From Rheinheimera baltica DSM 14885 (lineage in GTDB: Bacteria > Pseudomonadota > Gammaproteobacteria > Enterobacterales > Alteromonadaceae), in the NCBI RefSeq assembly GCF_000425345.1, contig NZ_AUDG01000002.1, positions 62,001-126,000 of the forward strand: DNA of 64,000 nucleotides, given 5' to 3'. The notes beneath the pieces were generated by a model. That model ran no database searches, had not been told where the DNA came from, and worked only from the letters and a program-made list of their open reading frames with translations. A program made the position numbers and the translations under genes. Of the stretch, positions 55,306 through 64,000 are shown in pieces. The stretch's first letter is position 1. The number at the start of each line of letters is the position of its first letter.

Positions 55306-56358
55306 TTACATCCTGCCCATGGCGCCAAACGTGTTCTTATCCTGCGCTTTGGTAGCCGCATTTTTTTGCGACACTAAACCGCGATTAACCAGATTGAGTA
55401 AACATTGATCCATGGTTTGCATACCATGAGCTGCTCCGGTTTGAATAACGGAATACATCTGTGCAATTTTGTCTTCACGAATAAGGTTACGAATGGCGGG
55501 TAATCCCACCATAATTTCGTGCGCGGCAATACGGCCACCACCCACTTTCTTCAACAGGGTTTGTGAAATAACGGCACGCAGTGATTCAGATAACATAGAA
55601 CGCACCATGTCTTTTTCTTCACCCGGAAACACGTCAATAATACGGTCAATGGTCTTCGGCGCTGAGGTGGTGTGCAGTGTACCAAACACCAGGTGGCCCG
55701 TTTCGGCCGCGGTCATTGCCAAACGAATGGTTTCTAAATCCCGTAATTCACCTACCAGAATAACATCGGGATCTTCACGCAGTGCAGAGCGCAAGGCGTT
55801 ACTAAAACTGTGTGTATCGCGGTGCACTTCGCGCTGATTTATCAGGCAAAGCTTATTGTTGTGCACAAATTCGATAGGATCTTCAATGGTTAAAATGTGA
55901 TCGTGGCGCATGGTATTAATGTAATCAATCATTGCCGCCAGCGTGGTAGATTTACCCGAACCAGTAGGCCCGGTAACTAACACTAAACCGCGTGGGTTTT
56001 CAGAGATCGTTTTAAAAATATCCGGCGCACCCAAATCATCCAATGACAATACTTCACTGGGGATGGTACGAAATACTGCCGCTGCACCGCGATTTGTTAC
56101 AAAGGCATTTACCCGGAAGCGGGCTAAATCAGGCACTTCGAACGAAAAATCCGATTCCAGGTTTTCTTCGTATTCTTTGCGCTGTTTGTCCGTCATAATC
56201 TCGTACACTAATGCATGTACATCTTTATGCGACAAGGGCGGAATGTTTAACTTACGCACATCGCCGTCTACCCGGATAAGGGGCGGCACACCTGCAGAAA
56301 GGTGTAAATCTGATGCTTTATGTTGCACACTAAAGGCTAATAATTCGGTAATATCCAT
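55306..56358 (-). CDS. pilT: Type IV pilus twitching motility ATPase PilT
   Basis: Hexameric ATPase that retracts type IV pili. 350 residues from ATG 56358, MDITELLAFS, as in typical PilT; the upstream frame overlaps the yggS gene region and is not used. Walker A GPTGSGKST, Asp box ILTIEDPIEFVHNN, Walker B ILVGELRDLET, His box GTLHTTSAPKT and the AIRNLIRE motif near the C-terminus needed for retraction. Divergent from yggS. Confidence 0.96.
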   Translation of the reverse strand: MDITELLAFSVQHKASDLHLSAGVPPLIRVDGDVRKLNIPPLSHKDVHALVYEIMTDKQRKEYEENLESDFSFEVPDLARFRVNAFVTNRGAAAVFRTIPSEVLSLDDLGAPDIFKTISENPRGLVLVTGPTGSGKSTTLAAMIDYINTMRHDHILTIEDPIEFVHNNKLCLINQREVHRDTHSFSNALRSALREDPDVILVGELRDLETIRLAMTAAETGHLVFGTLHTTSAPKTIDRIIDVFPGEEKDMVRSMLSESLRAVISQTLLKKVGGGRIAAHEIMVGLPAIRNLIREDKIAQMYSVIQTGAAHGMQTMDQCLLNLVNRGLVSQKNAATKAQDKNTFGAMGRM

Positions 56359-56388
56359 GACAATTTCTACTCCACGTTGCCAGTTAAT

Positions 56389-57087
56389 ATGAATAACATA
56401 GCAGAACAACTCAGCCTCGCCTATCACAAGATTGACGAAAATTGTCAGTTGCTGTCACGTCAAACAGACACTGTACAATTGATCGCCGTTAGTAAAACAA
56501 AACCACTAGCTGATATTCGGTGTGCTTTTGCCGCAGGACATCGGCATTTTGCGGAAAATTATCCACAAGAACTGGCCGAAAAAGCGCGCGATGCCACAGA
56601 CCTCGCTGGCCTTATTTGGCATTTTATCGGGCCTTTGCAATCGAATAAAACCAAATTGGTTGCTGAACATGCGCATTGGGTTCACAGCATTGACCGAATT
56701 AAAATTGCTCAGCGACTGTCAGAACAGCGCCCTGAGCAAATGCCCGCGTTAAATGTGCTAATACAAATTAATATTAGTGATGAAGGCAGTAAATCAGGTA
56801 TTGCGCCAGCGACAATGCTGCAACTGGCTGAACAAATCGCCGCGCTACCCCAGTTGTGTTTAAAAGGCTTAATGGCCATTCCGGCGCCAGGTAAGCCAGA
56901 AATAGAGCAACAACAAGCATTTGCAGCTATGCAGGCGTTGTCCGCCAGCTTACAACAGCACTATCCTTCGGCGACTGAATTATCGATGGGTATGTCTGAC
57001 GATTGGCCTTTGGCTCTGAGATATGGTGCAACTATGATACGATTAGGTACGGCTATTTTTGGCGCAAGGGATTGTAAGAAGGAATGA
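56389..57087 (+). CDS. yggS: YggS family pyridoxal phosphate homeostasis protein
   Basis: PLP-binding alanine-racemase-like barrel that buffers PLP, 232 residues. K36 in AVSKTKP is the PLP lysine (K36 also in E. coli). Other motifs: FAENYPQEL, WHFIGPLQSNK, LSMGMSDDWPLA. ATG 56389 is used; a TTG at 56377 adds four residues. First gene of the yggS-proC-yggT-yggU-DUF4426-rdgB-hemW set; its stop overlaps proC (ATGA). Confidence 0.94.
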   Translation: MNNIAEQLSLAYHKIDENCQLLSRQTDTVQLIAVSKTKPLADIRCAFAAGHRHFAENYPQELAEKARDATDLAGLIWHFIGPLQSNKTKLVAEHAHWVHSIDRIKIAQRLSEQRPEQMPALNVLIQINISDEGSKSGIAPATMLQLAEQIAALPQLCLKGLMAIPAPGKPEIEQQQAFAAMQALSASLQQHYPSATELSMGMSDDWPLALRYGATMIRLGTAIFGARDCKKE

Positions 57088-57911
57088 ACCAACAAATGAA
57101 TGACAATACCGTCGCCTTTATTGGTGCTGGCAATATGGCCAGATGTGTTATCGCATCGATGATTAGCGCAGGCTACCCGGCAAGCAATATTATTGCAGCC
57201 AACAGAAGCCAGCCTAAACTTAGCGCTTTACATGCCGACTATGCGATTGAAACCACATTAGATAATGTTGAAGCGGCCAAAAAAGCCGATGTTATTGTAT
57301 TGGCCGTTAAACCTCAGATGATGCAAGACGTATGTGAGGCCTTAATTTTAGCGGCACCGGAAATTAGCGAAAAACTCTTCGTTACCTTGGCGGCAGGTAT
57401 TCCTGTTGTTCGCTACCAGCAATGGCTTGGTAAAGTTCGTTTTGTTAGAGCCATGCCAAATACCCCCTCATTAGTGTCTTTAGGGGTAACAGGGCTATTT
57501 CCAAGTGGCTGTTCCAACTACGAAAAAGCCTTTGTTGATCATGTTTTTGCAGGTACTGGCATGACAGTATGGCTAGAGCAAGAAAGCCAAATTGACCATA
57601 TTATTGCCGTTACCGGCAGCTCACCCGCCTACTTTTTCTTTTTTATGCAGGCGATGCAGCAAGTGGCAGAAGAATTAGGCTTTGCGCCAGAGCAGGCGAA
57701 AAAGATGGTCGCACAAACAGCTCTGGGTGCTGCGACCATGGCGCTGCAAAGCGATCATAGTTTTGCCGAGCTACGCGCGCAGGTAACATCAAAAGGCGGC
57801 ACAACCCATGAAGCGCTAACTACTTTTGCTGAGCAAGGGCTTGAAAAAATGGTTTCTGACGCCATGTATGCCGCTATTAAGCGCGCACAAGAAATGGCAA
57901 AAAGTCTGTAG
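57084..57911 (+). CDS. proC: Pyrroline-5-carboxylate reductase
   Basis: Last step of proline synthesis, P5C to proline with NAD(P)H. 275 residues; VAFIGAGNMA Rossmann motif, VRAMPNTPSLV, GSSPAYFFFFMQAM and TSKGGTTHEAL signature near the end. ATG 57084 is very close to AGGA; ATG 57096 is an alternative. It makes proline and is unrelated to the collagen island's catabolic flow. Confidence 0.96.
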   Translation: MNQQMNDNTVAFIGAGNMARCVIASMISAGYPASNIIAANRSQPKLSALHADYAIETTLDNVEAAKKADVIVLAVKPQMMQDVCEALILAAPEISEKLFVTLAAGIPVVRYQQWLGKVRFVRAMPNTPSLVSLGVTGLFPSGCSNYEKAFVDHVFAGTGMTVWLEQESQIDHIIAVTGSSPAYFFFFMQAMQQVAEELGFAPEQAKKMVAQTALGAATMALQSDHSFAELRAQVTSKGGTTHEALTTFAEQGLEKMVSDAMYAAIKRAQEMAKSL

Positions 57912-57938
57912 CATGTCGCGTTTTAACAGGAGAGCCCG

Positions 57939-58478
57939 ATGCAAGCGTTGATATTTTTAATCAATACCGCTTTTAGTTTATATCTTATGGTTGTGCTATT
58001 GCGCATTTGGCTTCAATGGGCACGGGCTGATTTTTACAACCCACTTAGCCAATTTGTGGTTAAAGCCACCAATCCATTAATAATCCCGCTGCGTCGTATT
58101 TTACCAAGCATCGGTAAAATAGACACTGCATCGGTATTTTTAGCGCTGGTTTTGGTTATTGCGCAATCAATTTGCTTACGATACCTCGCTTTTGGCCAGG
58201 TATTCATCGTTAATTTAATGATTATGGCCATACCATTACTGATTCGTGAAGCGCTGACACTGTTTTTCTGGATCTTGATTATTCGCGCCATTATGAGCTG
58301 GTTTAGTCAGGGAAATAACCCCATAGAATATTTAATGCATCAGTTGACTGAGCCAGTATTACGCCCGGTACGACGCATTATTCCGCCGATAGCGGGATTA
58401 GATTTATCCGTTTTAATCGTCATTATTGCATTGAATGTATTAAACAAACTGACACAAGGCTGGATCCCGCCATTTTAA
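57939..58478 (+). CDS. yggT: YggT family membrane protein
   Basis: A 179-residue inner-membrane protein with four hydrophobic segments forming two YggT repeats, each with the motif NPLxxxxVxPVLRPxRRIxPxIG ([11 protein letters not shown]...[29 protein letters not shown]). Function is not firmly known; linked to osmotic or division-site processes in other bacteria. AGGAGA precedes the ATG. Confidence 0.93.
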   Translation: MQALIFLINTAFSLYLMVVLLRIWLQWARADFYNPLSQFVVKATNPLIIPLRRILPSIGKIDTASVFLALVLVIAQSICLRYLAFGQVFIVNLMIMAIPLLIREALTLFFWILIIRAIMSWFSQGNNPIEYLMHQLTEPVLRPVRRIIPPIAGLDLSVLIVIIALNVLNKLTQGWIPPF

Positions 58479-58483
58479 GCTGT

Positions 58484-58768
58484 GTGTTAACATCGGATGG
58501 CAACCTAAGGCTTAGGCTATATGTTCAGCCCAAAGCCAGTCGAGATAACTGGGTAGGCTTACATGGCGATGAAATCAAAGTCGCCATTACCGCCCCGCCG
58601 GTTGACGGTAAAGCTAATAGCCACTTACAAAAGTATTTAGCCATGTGTTTTAACGTGACTAAAAGTGATGTTGAAATTGAAAAAGGCCAGTTGGGTAGAC
58701 ATAAGACGGTATTGATCCGCACTCCGCAGCAGTTACCTGAATTAATAAAAAACCTGCTGGCGAACTAA
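58484..58768 (+). CDS. yggU: YggU/DUF167 family protein
   Basis: A 94-residue small protein with the DUF167 hallmark [33 protein letters not shown] and EKGQLGRHK. Function unknown. The start is unclear: GTG 58484 has no ribosome site, and the gene probably relies on coupling to yggT, whose stop lies five bases before it. Confidence 0.9.
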   Translation: MLTSDGNLRLRLYVQPKASRDNWVGLHGDEIKVAITAPPVDGKANSHLQKYLAMCFNVTKSDVEIEKGQLGRHKTVLIRTPQQLPELIKNLLAN

Positions 58769-58814
58769 AACACTATACTTAGTAGTCAACATCCACCACA
58801 GCACGGAGCTCATT

Positions 58815-59237
58815 ATGAAAATATTTATCACAGTCTGTTTACTCGTACTTAGCCTGAGTTTTAACGCCGACGCTGAGCAGAAAAAACAACTGGGCAACTG
58901 GGATGTACACTATATTGCTTTTCCTGCACCGCTTCTTACGCCAGAAATTGCCCAGCAATACAAACTGCAACGCAGTAAATATAACGGCGTCATCAATATT
59001 TCAGTGTTGGATACCGAATCTAAACAGGCACAACAGGTTACTATTTCTGGTATTGCCAAAGATTTACAAGGCCGTCAGCGCACTTTGGAGTTTACTGAAG
59101 TTACCGAAGGCTCTGCAGTCTATTATCTGGCCCAGCTGCCATTTCGCCATGAGCAACGTTTCACTTTCACTATTTCTATTAGCAATAGCAGCGAAACGCA
59201 GCAACTGATGTTTGATCAAACCTTTTACGTAGATTAA
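58815..59237 (+). CDS. DUF4426 periplasmic protein
   Basis: A 140-residue exported protein (signal MKIFITVCLLVLSLSFNADA). Core motifs GNWDVHYIAFPAPLLTPEIAQQY and the C-terminal MFDQTFYVD are typical of DUF4426, a beta-rich family common at this place between yggU and rdgB in Alteromonadales and Vibrio. Function unknown. Confidence 0.85.
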   Translation: MKIFITVCLLVLSLSFNADAEQKKQLGNWDVHYIAFPAPLLTPEIAQQYKLQRSKYNGVINISVLDTESKQAQQVTISGIAKDLQGRQRTLEFTEVTEGSAVYYLAQLPFRHEQRFTFTISISNSSETQQLMFDQTFYVD

Positions 59238-59246
59238 TAACGCTTT

Positions 59247-59846
59247 ATGACACAAAAAATTGTACTTGCTACCGGTAATAAAGGTAAGGTCGCTGAACTG
59301 TCTCAGTTATTAGCACCTTTGCAGTTAACGATAGTGCCGCAAACAGAACTGGGCGTAACCGATGCCGATGAAACTGGCTTAACCTTTATTGAAAATGCCA
59401 TTATCAAAGCGCGCCATGCCGCATTGACGACCGGCCTGCCCGCTATTGCCGACGACTCCGGCCTGGCAGTAGATGCACTCGCAGGCGCACCTGGGATTTA
59501 TTCGGCGCGTTATGCCGGCGAAGCGGCCAGTGATAACGATAATATTGTTAAACTGCTTAGTGCGCTTGAAAAAGTACCCGATGCACAGCGCGGTGCACAA
59601 TTTCACTGCGTACTCGTCTATATGCGCCATGCTGAAGACCCCACGCCATTGGTATGTCATGGGGTATGGCGTGGCTATATTACCCGTGCACCGGCTGGAA
59701 GCGCGGGTTTTGGCTACGACCCGGTGTTTTTTTTACCAGATGAAGGTTGCACCAGTGCACAACTGCCTGCTGAACGTAAACAACAACTAAGCCACCGCGC
59801 CATAGCGTTAAGCCAATTGTTACCCTTGCTCAAACTAAAAGGATAA
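59247..59846 (+). CDS. rdgB: XTP/dITP pyrophosphatase RdgB
   Basis: House-cleaning nucleotidase that hydrolyses dITP, XTP and ITP. 199 residues; [11 protein letters not shown] (substrate loop), [41 protein letters not shown] and the GFGYDPVFF signature. Ribosome site is weak. Confidence 0.96.
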   Translation: MTQKIVLATGNKGKVAELSQLLAPLQLTIVPQTELGVTDADETGLTFIENAIIKARHAALTTGLPAIADDSGLAVDALAGAPGIYSARYAGEAASDNDNIVKLLSALEKVPDAQRGAQFHCVLVYMRHAEDPTPLVCHGVWRGYITRAPAGSAGFGYDPVFFLPDEGCTSAQLPAERKQQLSHRAIALSQLLPLLKLKG

Positions 59847-59850
59847 CGCA

Positions 59851-60993
59851 GTGGCCTTGCAGTTACCGCCACTGGCGCTCTACATTCATATTCCGTGGTG
59901 TATTCAGAAATGTCCTTACTGCGACTTTAACTCGCATGCGGTAAAACAAGGCATTCCAGAGCAGGAATATATTGCCCATTTGTTGGCAGACTTAGATCAA
60001 GATCTTGCCCTTGTCGCCGGGCGTAGCCTTAGCAGTATTTTTATTGGTGGTGGCACACCAAGTGTATTTAGTGCCAACGGTATTAGCCAAATACTTGAGG
60101 GTGTAAAGCAACGCTTAACCTGCGATGCCAATATGGAAGTTACGATGGAAGCCAACCCCGGCACGGTTGAGGCGGAGCGCTTTGCCGGTTACGTCAGCGC
60201 GGGGGTAACGCGGTTTTCTATTGGTGTACAGAGCTTTCAAACGGCTCAACTTAAAGCCTTAGGCCGGATCCATGATAGCAAAGAGGCCATTTTTGCGGCT
60301 CAATTGGCAAAAAAATTACCATTACAAAGCTTTAATCTGGATTTAATGCACGGTTTGCCACAACAAGATATCAGTGGTGCCCTAGCTGACTTACAACAGG
60401 CAATCGATCTGGCTCCACCGCACTTGTCCTGGTATCAACTGACCATTGAGCCTAACACCGCGTTTGCTTCCCGCCCGCCCGTGTTACCACCAGATGATAC
60501 ACTGTGGGATATTCAGCAGCAGGGCCTTGCACTGTTACAACAGCATGGTTATCAGCAATACGAAATTTCAGCTTATGCCAAAGCCGGACAGCAATGTCAG
60601 CACAACCTAAACTACTGGCGCTACGGTGATTATTTAGGTATTGGCTGTGGTGCACACGGTAAAATTACCCTGCCCTCACGTAATGCTATCTTACGCACGG
60701 TAAAAATTAAGCATCCCAAAGGCTATATGGATATCAGTCGCGGTTATTTAGATAGCCGGGAACCAGTAGACTGTGATGACAGACCCTTTGAGTTCTTTAT
60801 GAACCGCTTTCGGTTGCTGGAACCCTGCCCAAAAGCAGACTTTATCGCTTACACCGGCTTGCCACTTAGCGCCATAGAACAAGCGATAACAGAAGCAGAA
60901 CATAAAGGCCTGCTTAGCGTAAGTGACAGCCACTGGCAAATTACTGACAAAGGTGCACGTTACTTAAATGACTTACTGACCCTGTTTATCTAG
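59851..60993 (+). CDS. hemW: Radical SAM heme chaperone HemW
   Basis: Heme-inserting radical SAM protein (formerly misnamed HemN-like), 380 residues, GTG start four bases after rdgB with AAGGA in front. The 4Fe-4S motif CIQKCPYC (CxxxCxxC) is near residue 17, followed by the family phenylalanine region DFNSHAV. GGGTPS and GVQSFQ motifs are present. It lacks the extra cysteine of true HemN, as expected for HemW. Confidence 0.94.
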   Translation: MALQLPPLALYIHIPWCIQKCPYCDFNSHAVKQGIPEQEYIAHLLADLDQDLALVAGRSLSSIFIGGGTPSVFSANGISQILEGVKQRLTCDANMEVTMEANPGTVEAERFAGYVSAGVTRFSIGVQSFQTAQLKALGRIHDSKEAIFAAQLAKKLPLQSFNLDLMHGLPQQDISGALADLQQAIDLAPPHLSWYQLTIEPNTAFASRPPVLPPDDTLWDIQQQGLALLQQHGYQQYEISAYAKAGQQCQHNLNYWRYGDYLGIGCGAHGKITLPSRNAILRTVKIKHPKGYMDISRGYLDSREPVDCDDRPFEFFMNRFRLLEPCPKADFIAYTGLPLSAIEQAITEAEHKGLLSVSDSHWQITDKGARYLNDLLTLFI

Positions 60994-61088
60994 GTTGATT
61001 AACCATTCGCTGCGACAGCTGACCTTTTCATATTGAAGCAGTGACGTAGAATAAAATCATTACAATAAAGATAAAAAAGGGAATATCC

Positions 61089-62930
61089 ATGAAGTCACTC
61101 ACCGTGCGTCAGTTAGCTTTACCGCTAGCCATTAGTGCTGCCCTGCTTGCTGGTTGCGGCCCACAACAAACCGCCACCCCAACCCAAACAGCGGTTGCAG
61201 TTCAGCAACAAAGCGAGTCAGACAAAGCCAATGCGCTGTTCGAACAAATTTTTATGGCTGGCGTTAAACGTAATCCGGTGCAACAAACCCGGCTGGGCAT
61301 AAAAGATGATTACGACAAGTGGCAGGATTTATCTGACGCTCACTTTGAAGCCGGGCTTGAGCTAACACGCCAACATTTGGTTATGTTAGAAGCAATAGAC
61401 GTTACCAAGCTGGATGACAATACCCGCGTCAGTTACTTACTGATGCAGGGCAACCTGCAGCAAGACCTTGACGAGGCGAAATGGCGCTTGTACAGCTACC
61501 CGGTTAACCAAATGTTTGGTACGCACTCACAGGTGCCTTCATTGCTTATTAACCAGCATACAATCAGCAACGAGAGTGATGCCAAAGCCTATATTGCCCG
61601 TTTAAACGCGGTACCTACTTTGTTTAGCCAGTTACAGCATCAATTACAGCAACGCGCAGAAGCCGGCATTATTGCGCCGAAATTTGTATATCCACATGTT
61701 ATTTCTGCCAGCGAAAATGTGATTAAAGGCGCGCCCTTTGAAGAGGGTGAAGACAGCACCTTGCTAGCTGATTTCACAAAAAAAGTTGCCGCGCTGTCAC
61801 TTGATGACGCGAGTCAAAAATTACTGATCGACGAGGCTAAAGTGGCTCTGCTGACCAGTATTAAGCCGGCCTACAGCGCGCTGATTAAATATTTACAAGG
61901 CCTTGAGCAACAAGCCAGTAGCATAGATGGCGTATGGCGATTTAAAGACGGCGCGGCGTTTTATAATACCAAATTAAAAGACACCACTACCACCGAATTA
62001 ACCGCAGAGCAAATTCATCAAATTGGCTTAGACGATGTTGCCCGCATACATGATGAAATGCGCGCTATTATGCAAAAAACCGGCTTCGACGGTGACTTGC
62101 ATGCCTTTTTTACCTTTATGCAAACCGACCCGCAGTTTTATTACCCTGAAACAGAGGAAGGCAAAGCTGAATATCTGACGCAGGCCACCGCGGTTATCGA
62201 CCATATGCGCACCCAGTTAGACACGTTATTTTTGGTAAAACCCAAAGCCCCGATGATTGTTAAAGCCGTGGAGCCGTTTAGAGAAAAAACTGCCGGCAAG
62301 GCATTTTATCAGTCACCTTCAATGGATGGCTCACGCCCAGGCATATACTACGCTAACCTGTATCGTATGAGTGACATGCCAAAGTATGAACTGGAAGCCT
62401 TGGCTTATCATGAGGGGATCCCTGGCCATCATATGCAATTGGCTATCGCTCAAGAGCTGGAAGATATGCCCAAATTCCGCCGCTTTGGTGGCTATACCGC
62501 CTATATTGAAGGCTGGGGGTTATATACCGAGCTGTTACCAAAAGAAATTGGCCTGTATCAAGACCCGTACTCTGACTTCGGCCGTTTGGCAATGGAACTT
62601 TGGCGGGCCTGTCGCTTAGTGGTAGACACCGGCATTCATGCTAAAAAGTGGAGTCGTGAAGACGCTATTCAATATTTACTGGATAACACCCCCAATACCG
62701 CAACCGCTATTGAAAAAGCCATCGAGCGTTATATTGTTATGCCATCACAGGCTACCGCCTACAAAATTGGCATGATTAAACTGATTGAGCTGCGCGAAAA
62801 AGCCAAAACTACGTTAGGTGATAAATTTGATATCCGCGCCTTTCACGATGTGGTTTTGAAAAACGGCGCTGTGCCATTGGATGTGCTGGAGCAGTTAGTA
62901 GACGAGTATATTGCTGCAACACAAGCATAA
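61089..62930 (+). CDS. DUF885 lipoprotein, probable metallopeptidase
   Basis: A 613-residue lipoprotein with lipobox LAGC (C23). DUF885 domain fills most of the length; HEGIPGHH (441-448) and YIEGWGLYTE hold likely metal and catalytic residues. DUF885 proteins are predicted M1/M32-like peptidases anchored in the envelope; substrate unknown. No neighbouring partner seen. Followed by a two-way terminator. Confidence 0.88.
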   Translation: MKSLTVRQLALPLAISAALLAGCGPQQTATPTQTAVAVQQQSESDKANALFEQIFMAGVKRNPVQQTRLGIKDDYDKWQDLSDAHFEAGLELTRQHLVMLEAIDVTKLDDNTRVSYLLMQGNLQQDLDEAKWRLYSYPVNQMFGTHSQVPSLLINQHTISNESDAKAYIARLNAVPTLFSQLQHQLQQRAEAGIIAPKFVYPHVISASENVIKGAPFEEGEDSTLLADFTKKVAALSLDDASQKLLIDEAKVALLTSIKPAYSALIKYLQGLEQQASSIDGVWRFKDGAAFYNTKLKDTTTTELTAEQIHQIGLDDVARIHDEMRAIMQKTGFDGDLHAFFTFMQTDPQFYYPETEEGKAEYLTQATAVIDHMRTQLDTLFLVKPKAPMIVKAVEPFREKTAGKAFYQSPSMDGSRPGIYYANLYRMSDMPKYELEALAYHEGIPGHHMQLAIAQELEDMPKFRRFGGYTAYIEGWGLYTELLPKEIGLYQDPYSDFGRLAMELWRACRLVVDTGIHAKKWSREDAIQYLLDNTPNTATAIEKAIERYIVMPSQATAYKIGMIKLIELREKAKTTLGDKFDIRAFHDVVLKNGAVPLDVLEQLVDEYIAATQA

Positions 62931-62947
62931 TTGCTTTGCAGGGTAAT

Positions 62948-62977
62948 AAGAAGCCGGTGTTATAACCGGCTTCTTTG
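62948..62977. terminator. Bidirectional terminator between DUF885 and DUF924 genes
   Basis: GAAGCCGGT (62950-62958) pairs with ACCGGCTTC (62965-62973), loop GTTATA, with A and T flanks (TTTG). It lies between the convergent genes and can serve both. Confidence 0.85.
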
Positions 62978-62979
62978 CA

Positions 62980-63516
62980 TTAAAAACCTGAACCCGGTTG
63001 CTGTAAAAACGCTAACTCTTCAGCGGTTGAACTGCGCCCTAAAATACTATTGCGGTGCGGGTAACGGCCAAAGCGGTCGATAATAGCTTTATGCTTAAGT
63101 TCAAATTGGTAGTTATTCTCTGGCGCATAGTTTTTAAATAATACCTCAGCTTGCTGATGAATAGCGCGCGATTCACTATGCATATAAGGCATCAACAAAA
63201 AATTGCGCTCATCCGTATTTAGCCCAAGCAGTGCATGAGCCGCCACTGCCTCTTGCGCCAATACCAATGCCATTGCATCCTGAGCAAACGCAGCGGGCGA
63301 ATCGCGATGAATGTTACGTGAGAACTGGTCTAACACAATTATCTCTGCTAACCGTCCCTGAGGACTACTACGCCATAGGTATAACTCACCGGCTGCAGCC
63401 TGTTCTAACACCGAGGAAAAACGCTGGGTAATTAACGTATCAAAAGCGGCATCCTTCACCCACCACTGTTTGGGTTCAATATCGCTAAACCAGAAAGTTA
63501 ATATGTCTTTAAACAT
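62980..63516 (-). CDS. DUF924 family protein
   Basis: A 178-residue soluble helical protein of DUF924. Hallmarks: FWFSDIEPKQWWVKDAAFD at the start, LDQFSRNIHRDSPAAFAQD in the middle, FLLMPYMHSES and NSILGRSST near the end. Function unknown. Divergent from the CorA-type gene to the right. Confidence 0.93.
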   Translation of the reverse strand: MFKDILTFWFSDIEPKQWWVKDAAFDTLITQRFSSVLEQAAAGELYLWRSSPQGRLAEIIVLDQFSRNIHRDSPAAFAQDAMALVLAQEAVAAHALLGLNTDERNFLLMPYMHSESRAIHQQAEVLFKNYAPENNYQFELKHKAIIDRFGRYPHRNSILGRSSTAEELAFLQQPGSGF

Positions 63517-63672
63517 GTCAGTCCTTTTATAGGTTTATAGCATTACATCACACTCTAGCTTATAAGCTGTTGCGTTACCTTGCAATTTTAGTGCGATGTA
63601 GCACCTGATATTTGCCCCTTGCGCGCATTTATAGGTATGCTGTGGACTATAGGCCTTTGCCAGAGAAACAAT

Positions 63673-64000
63673 ATGATTTCATTAAACTATTATGAGCCAG
63701 AAACCCAGCAATGGCAGCCAATAACATTTAATCAGTTGCCCACCCAGTTACCGGCTGACGCGCGTTTATGGATAAACCTGAATGACGCCAGCAGTGATGA
63801 GCAACAGACGATACTGCAGCATTTTGCTATTGCACCTACTTTAGCAGAAGACTTTGGCCGCCAACGCCACCCACCAAAACTGGAAGCAGAAACTCATTTT
63901 ACGCTGCTTATTTTGCGGGGATATGCCGACGTCGATTTTAGCGAGTATAGCGGCAGTGCGCAGGTAAATTTATTGTACTCTAAGCAGGTATTAATCAGCC
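63673..64000 (+). CDS. CorA family cation transporter, 5' fragment
   Basis: Starts at ATG 63673 and runs off the window with 109 codons. The text MISLNYYEPETQQWQPI, then LPADARLWINLND, IAPTLAEDFGRQRHPPKLEAE and LLILRGY resembles the soluble N-terminal domain of CorA/ZntB-like proteins. The membrane part with GMN lies outside the window, so the type of ion is unknown. Confidence 0.75.
   Translation, partial: MISLNYYEPETQQWQPITFNQLPTQLPADARLWINLNDASSDEQQTILQHFAIAPTLAEDFGRQRHPPKLEAETHFTLLILRGYADVDFSEYSGSAQVNLLYSKQVLIS

Noticed and set aside
57084..57911. proC as part of collagen proline metabolism
   Set aside because: It is biosynthetic, lies 21 kb away in a conserved yggS-hemW operon, and lacks the island palindrome upstream.

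Overview
The window reads as chromosome from a gammaproteobacterium of the Alteromonadales/Chromatiales border group (Rheinheimera, Alishewanella, Arsukibacterium or similar). This rests on gene content and order: ycgL-minCDE, rnd next to fadD, yoaA-tsaB, a complete hisGDCBHAF-IE operon with fused hisNB and hisIE, pilTU divergent from yggS-proC-yggT-yggU-rdgB-hemW, many secreted peptidases and a TonB receptor. The genus is an inference from remembered families; no rRNA or tRNA gene was seen to confirm it.

Layout: 1-2412 murein hydrolase start, ycgL and the Min division-site system; 2486-7129 CNNM/CBS protein, secreted S9 peptidase and a four-repeat DUF4397 lipoprotein; 7262-12753 RNase D, FadD, a secreted methyltransferase-like protein and an alkaline phosphatase; 12758-14479 an SDR/DUF2878/chalcone-isomerase-like operon; 14576-17910 yoaA-tsaB with two small conserved genes; 18073-36119 a collagen and hydroxyproline utilisation island; 36120-43954 the histidine operon with a leader peptide and attenuator; 43955-54147 signalling, peptidase, transport, DUF3422, lytic transglycosylase, PEP-CTERM and CBS genes; 54175-63516 pilTU and the yggS-hemW housekeeping operon plus DUF885 and DUF924 proteins; 63673-end the start of a CorA-type transporter.

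The most interesting part is 18 kb (18073-36119) that appears to encode one route from collagen to 2-oxoglutarate. A secreted M9 collagenase cuts collagen. A TonB receptor and a POT transporter are placed to import peptides. An S9B dipeptidyl peptidase and two different M24 prolidase-like enzymes would trim Pro/Hyp peptides. Hydroxyproline epimerase, a D-amino acid dehydrogenase, a DapA-family deaminase and a 2-oxoglutarate semialdehyde dehydrogenase complete hydroxyproline catabolism. A GntR/FCD regulator sits inside, and near-identical palindromes (ATTGTATACAAT and variants) lie in the promoter regions of the transcription units, so the island looks like a single regulon.

A second unexplained signal is a family of palindromic noncoding elements (two copies splitting hisF from hisIE, one after the S46 peptidase gene). 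They share a conserved core, but their outer arms and inner hairpins differ in sequence while staying self-complementary, and the hairpin loops repeatedly show TCCA.
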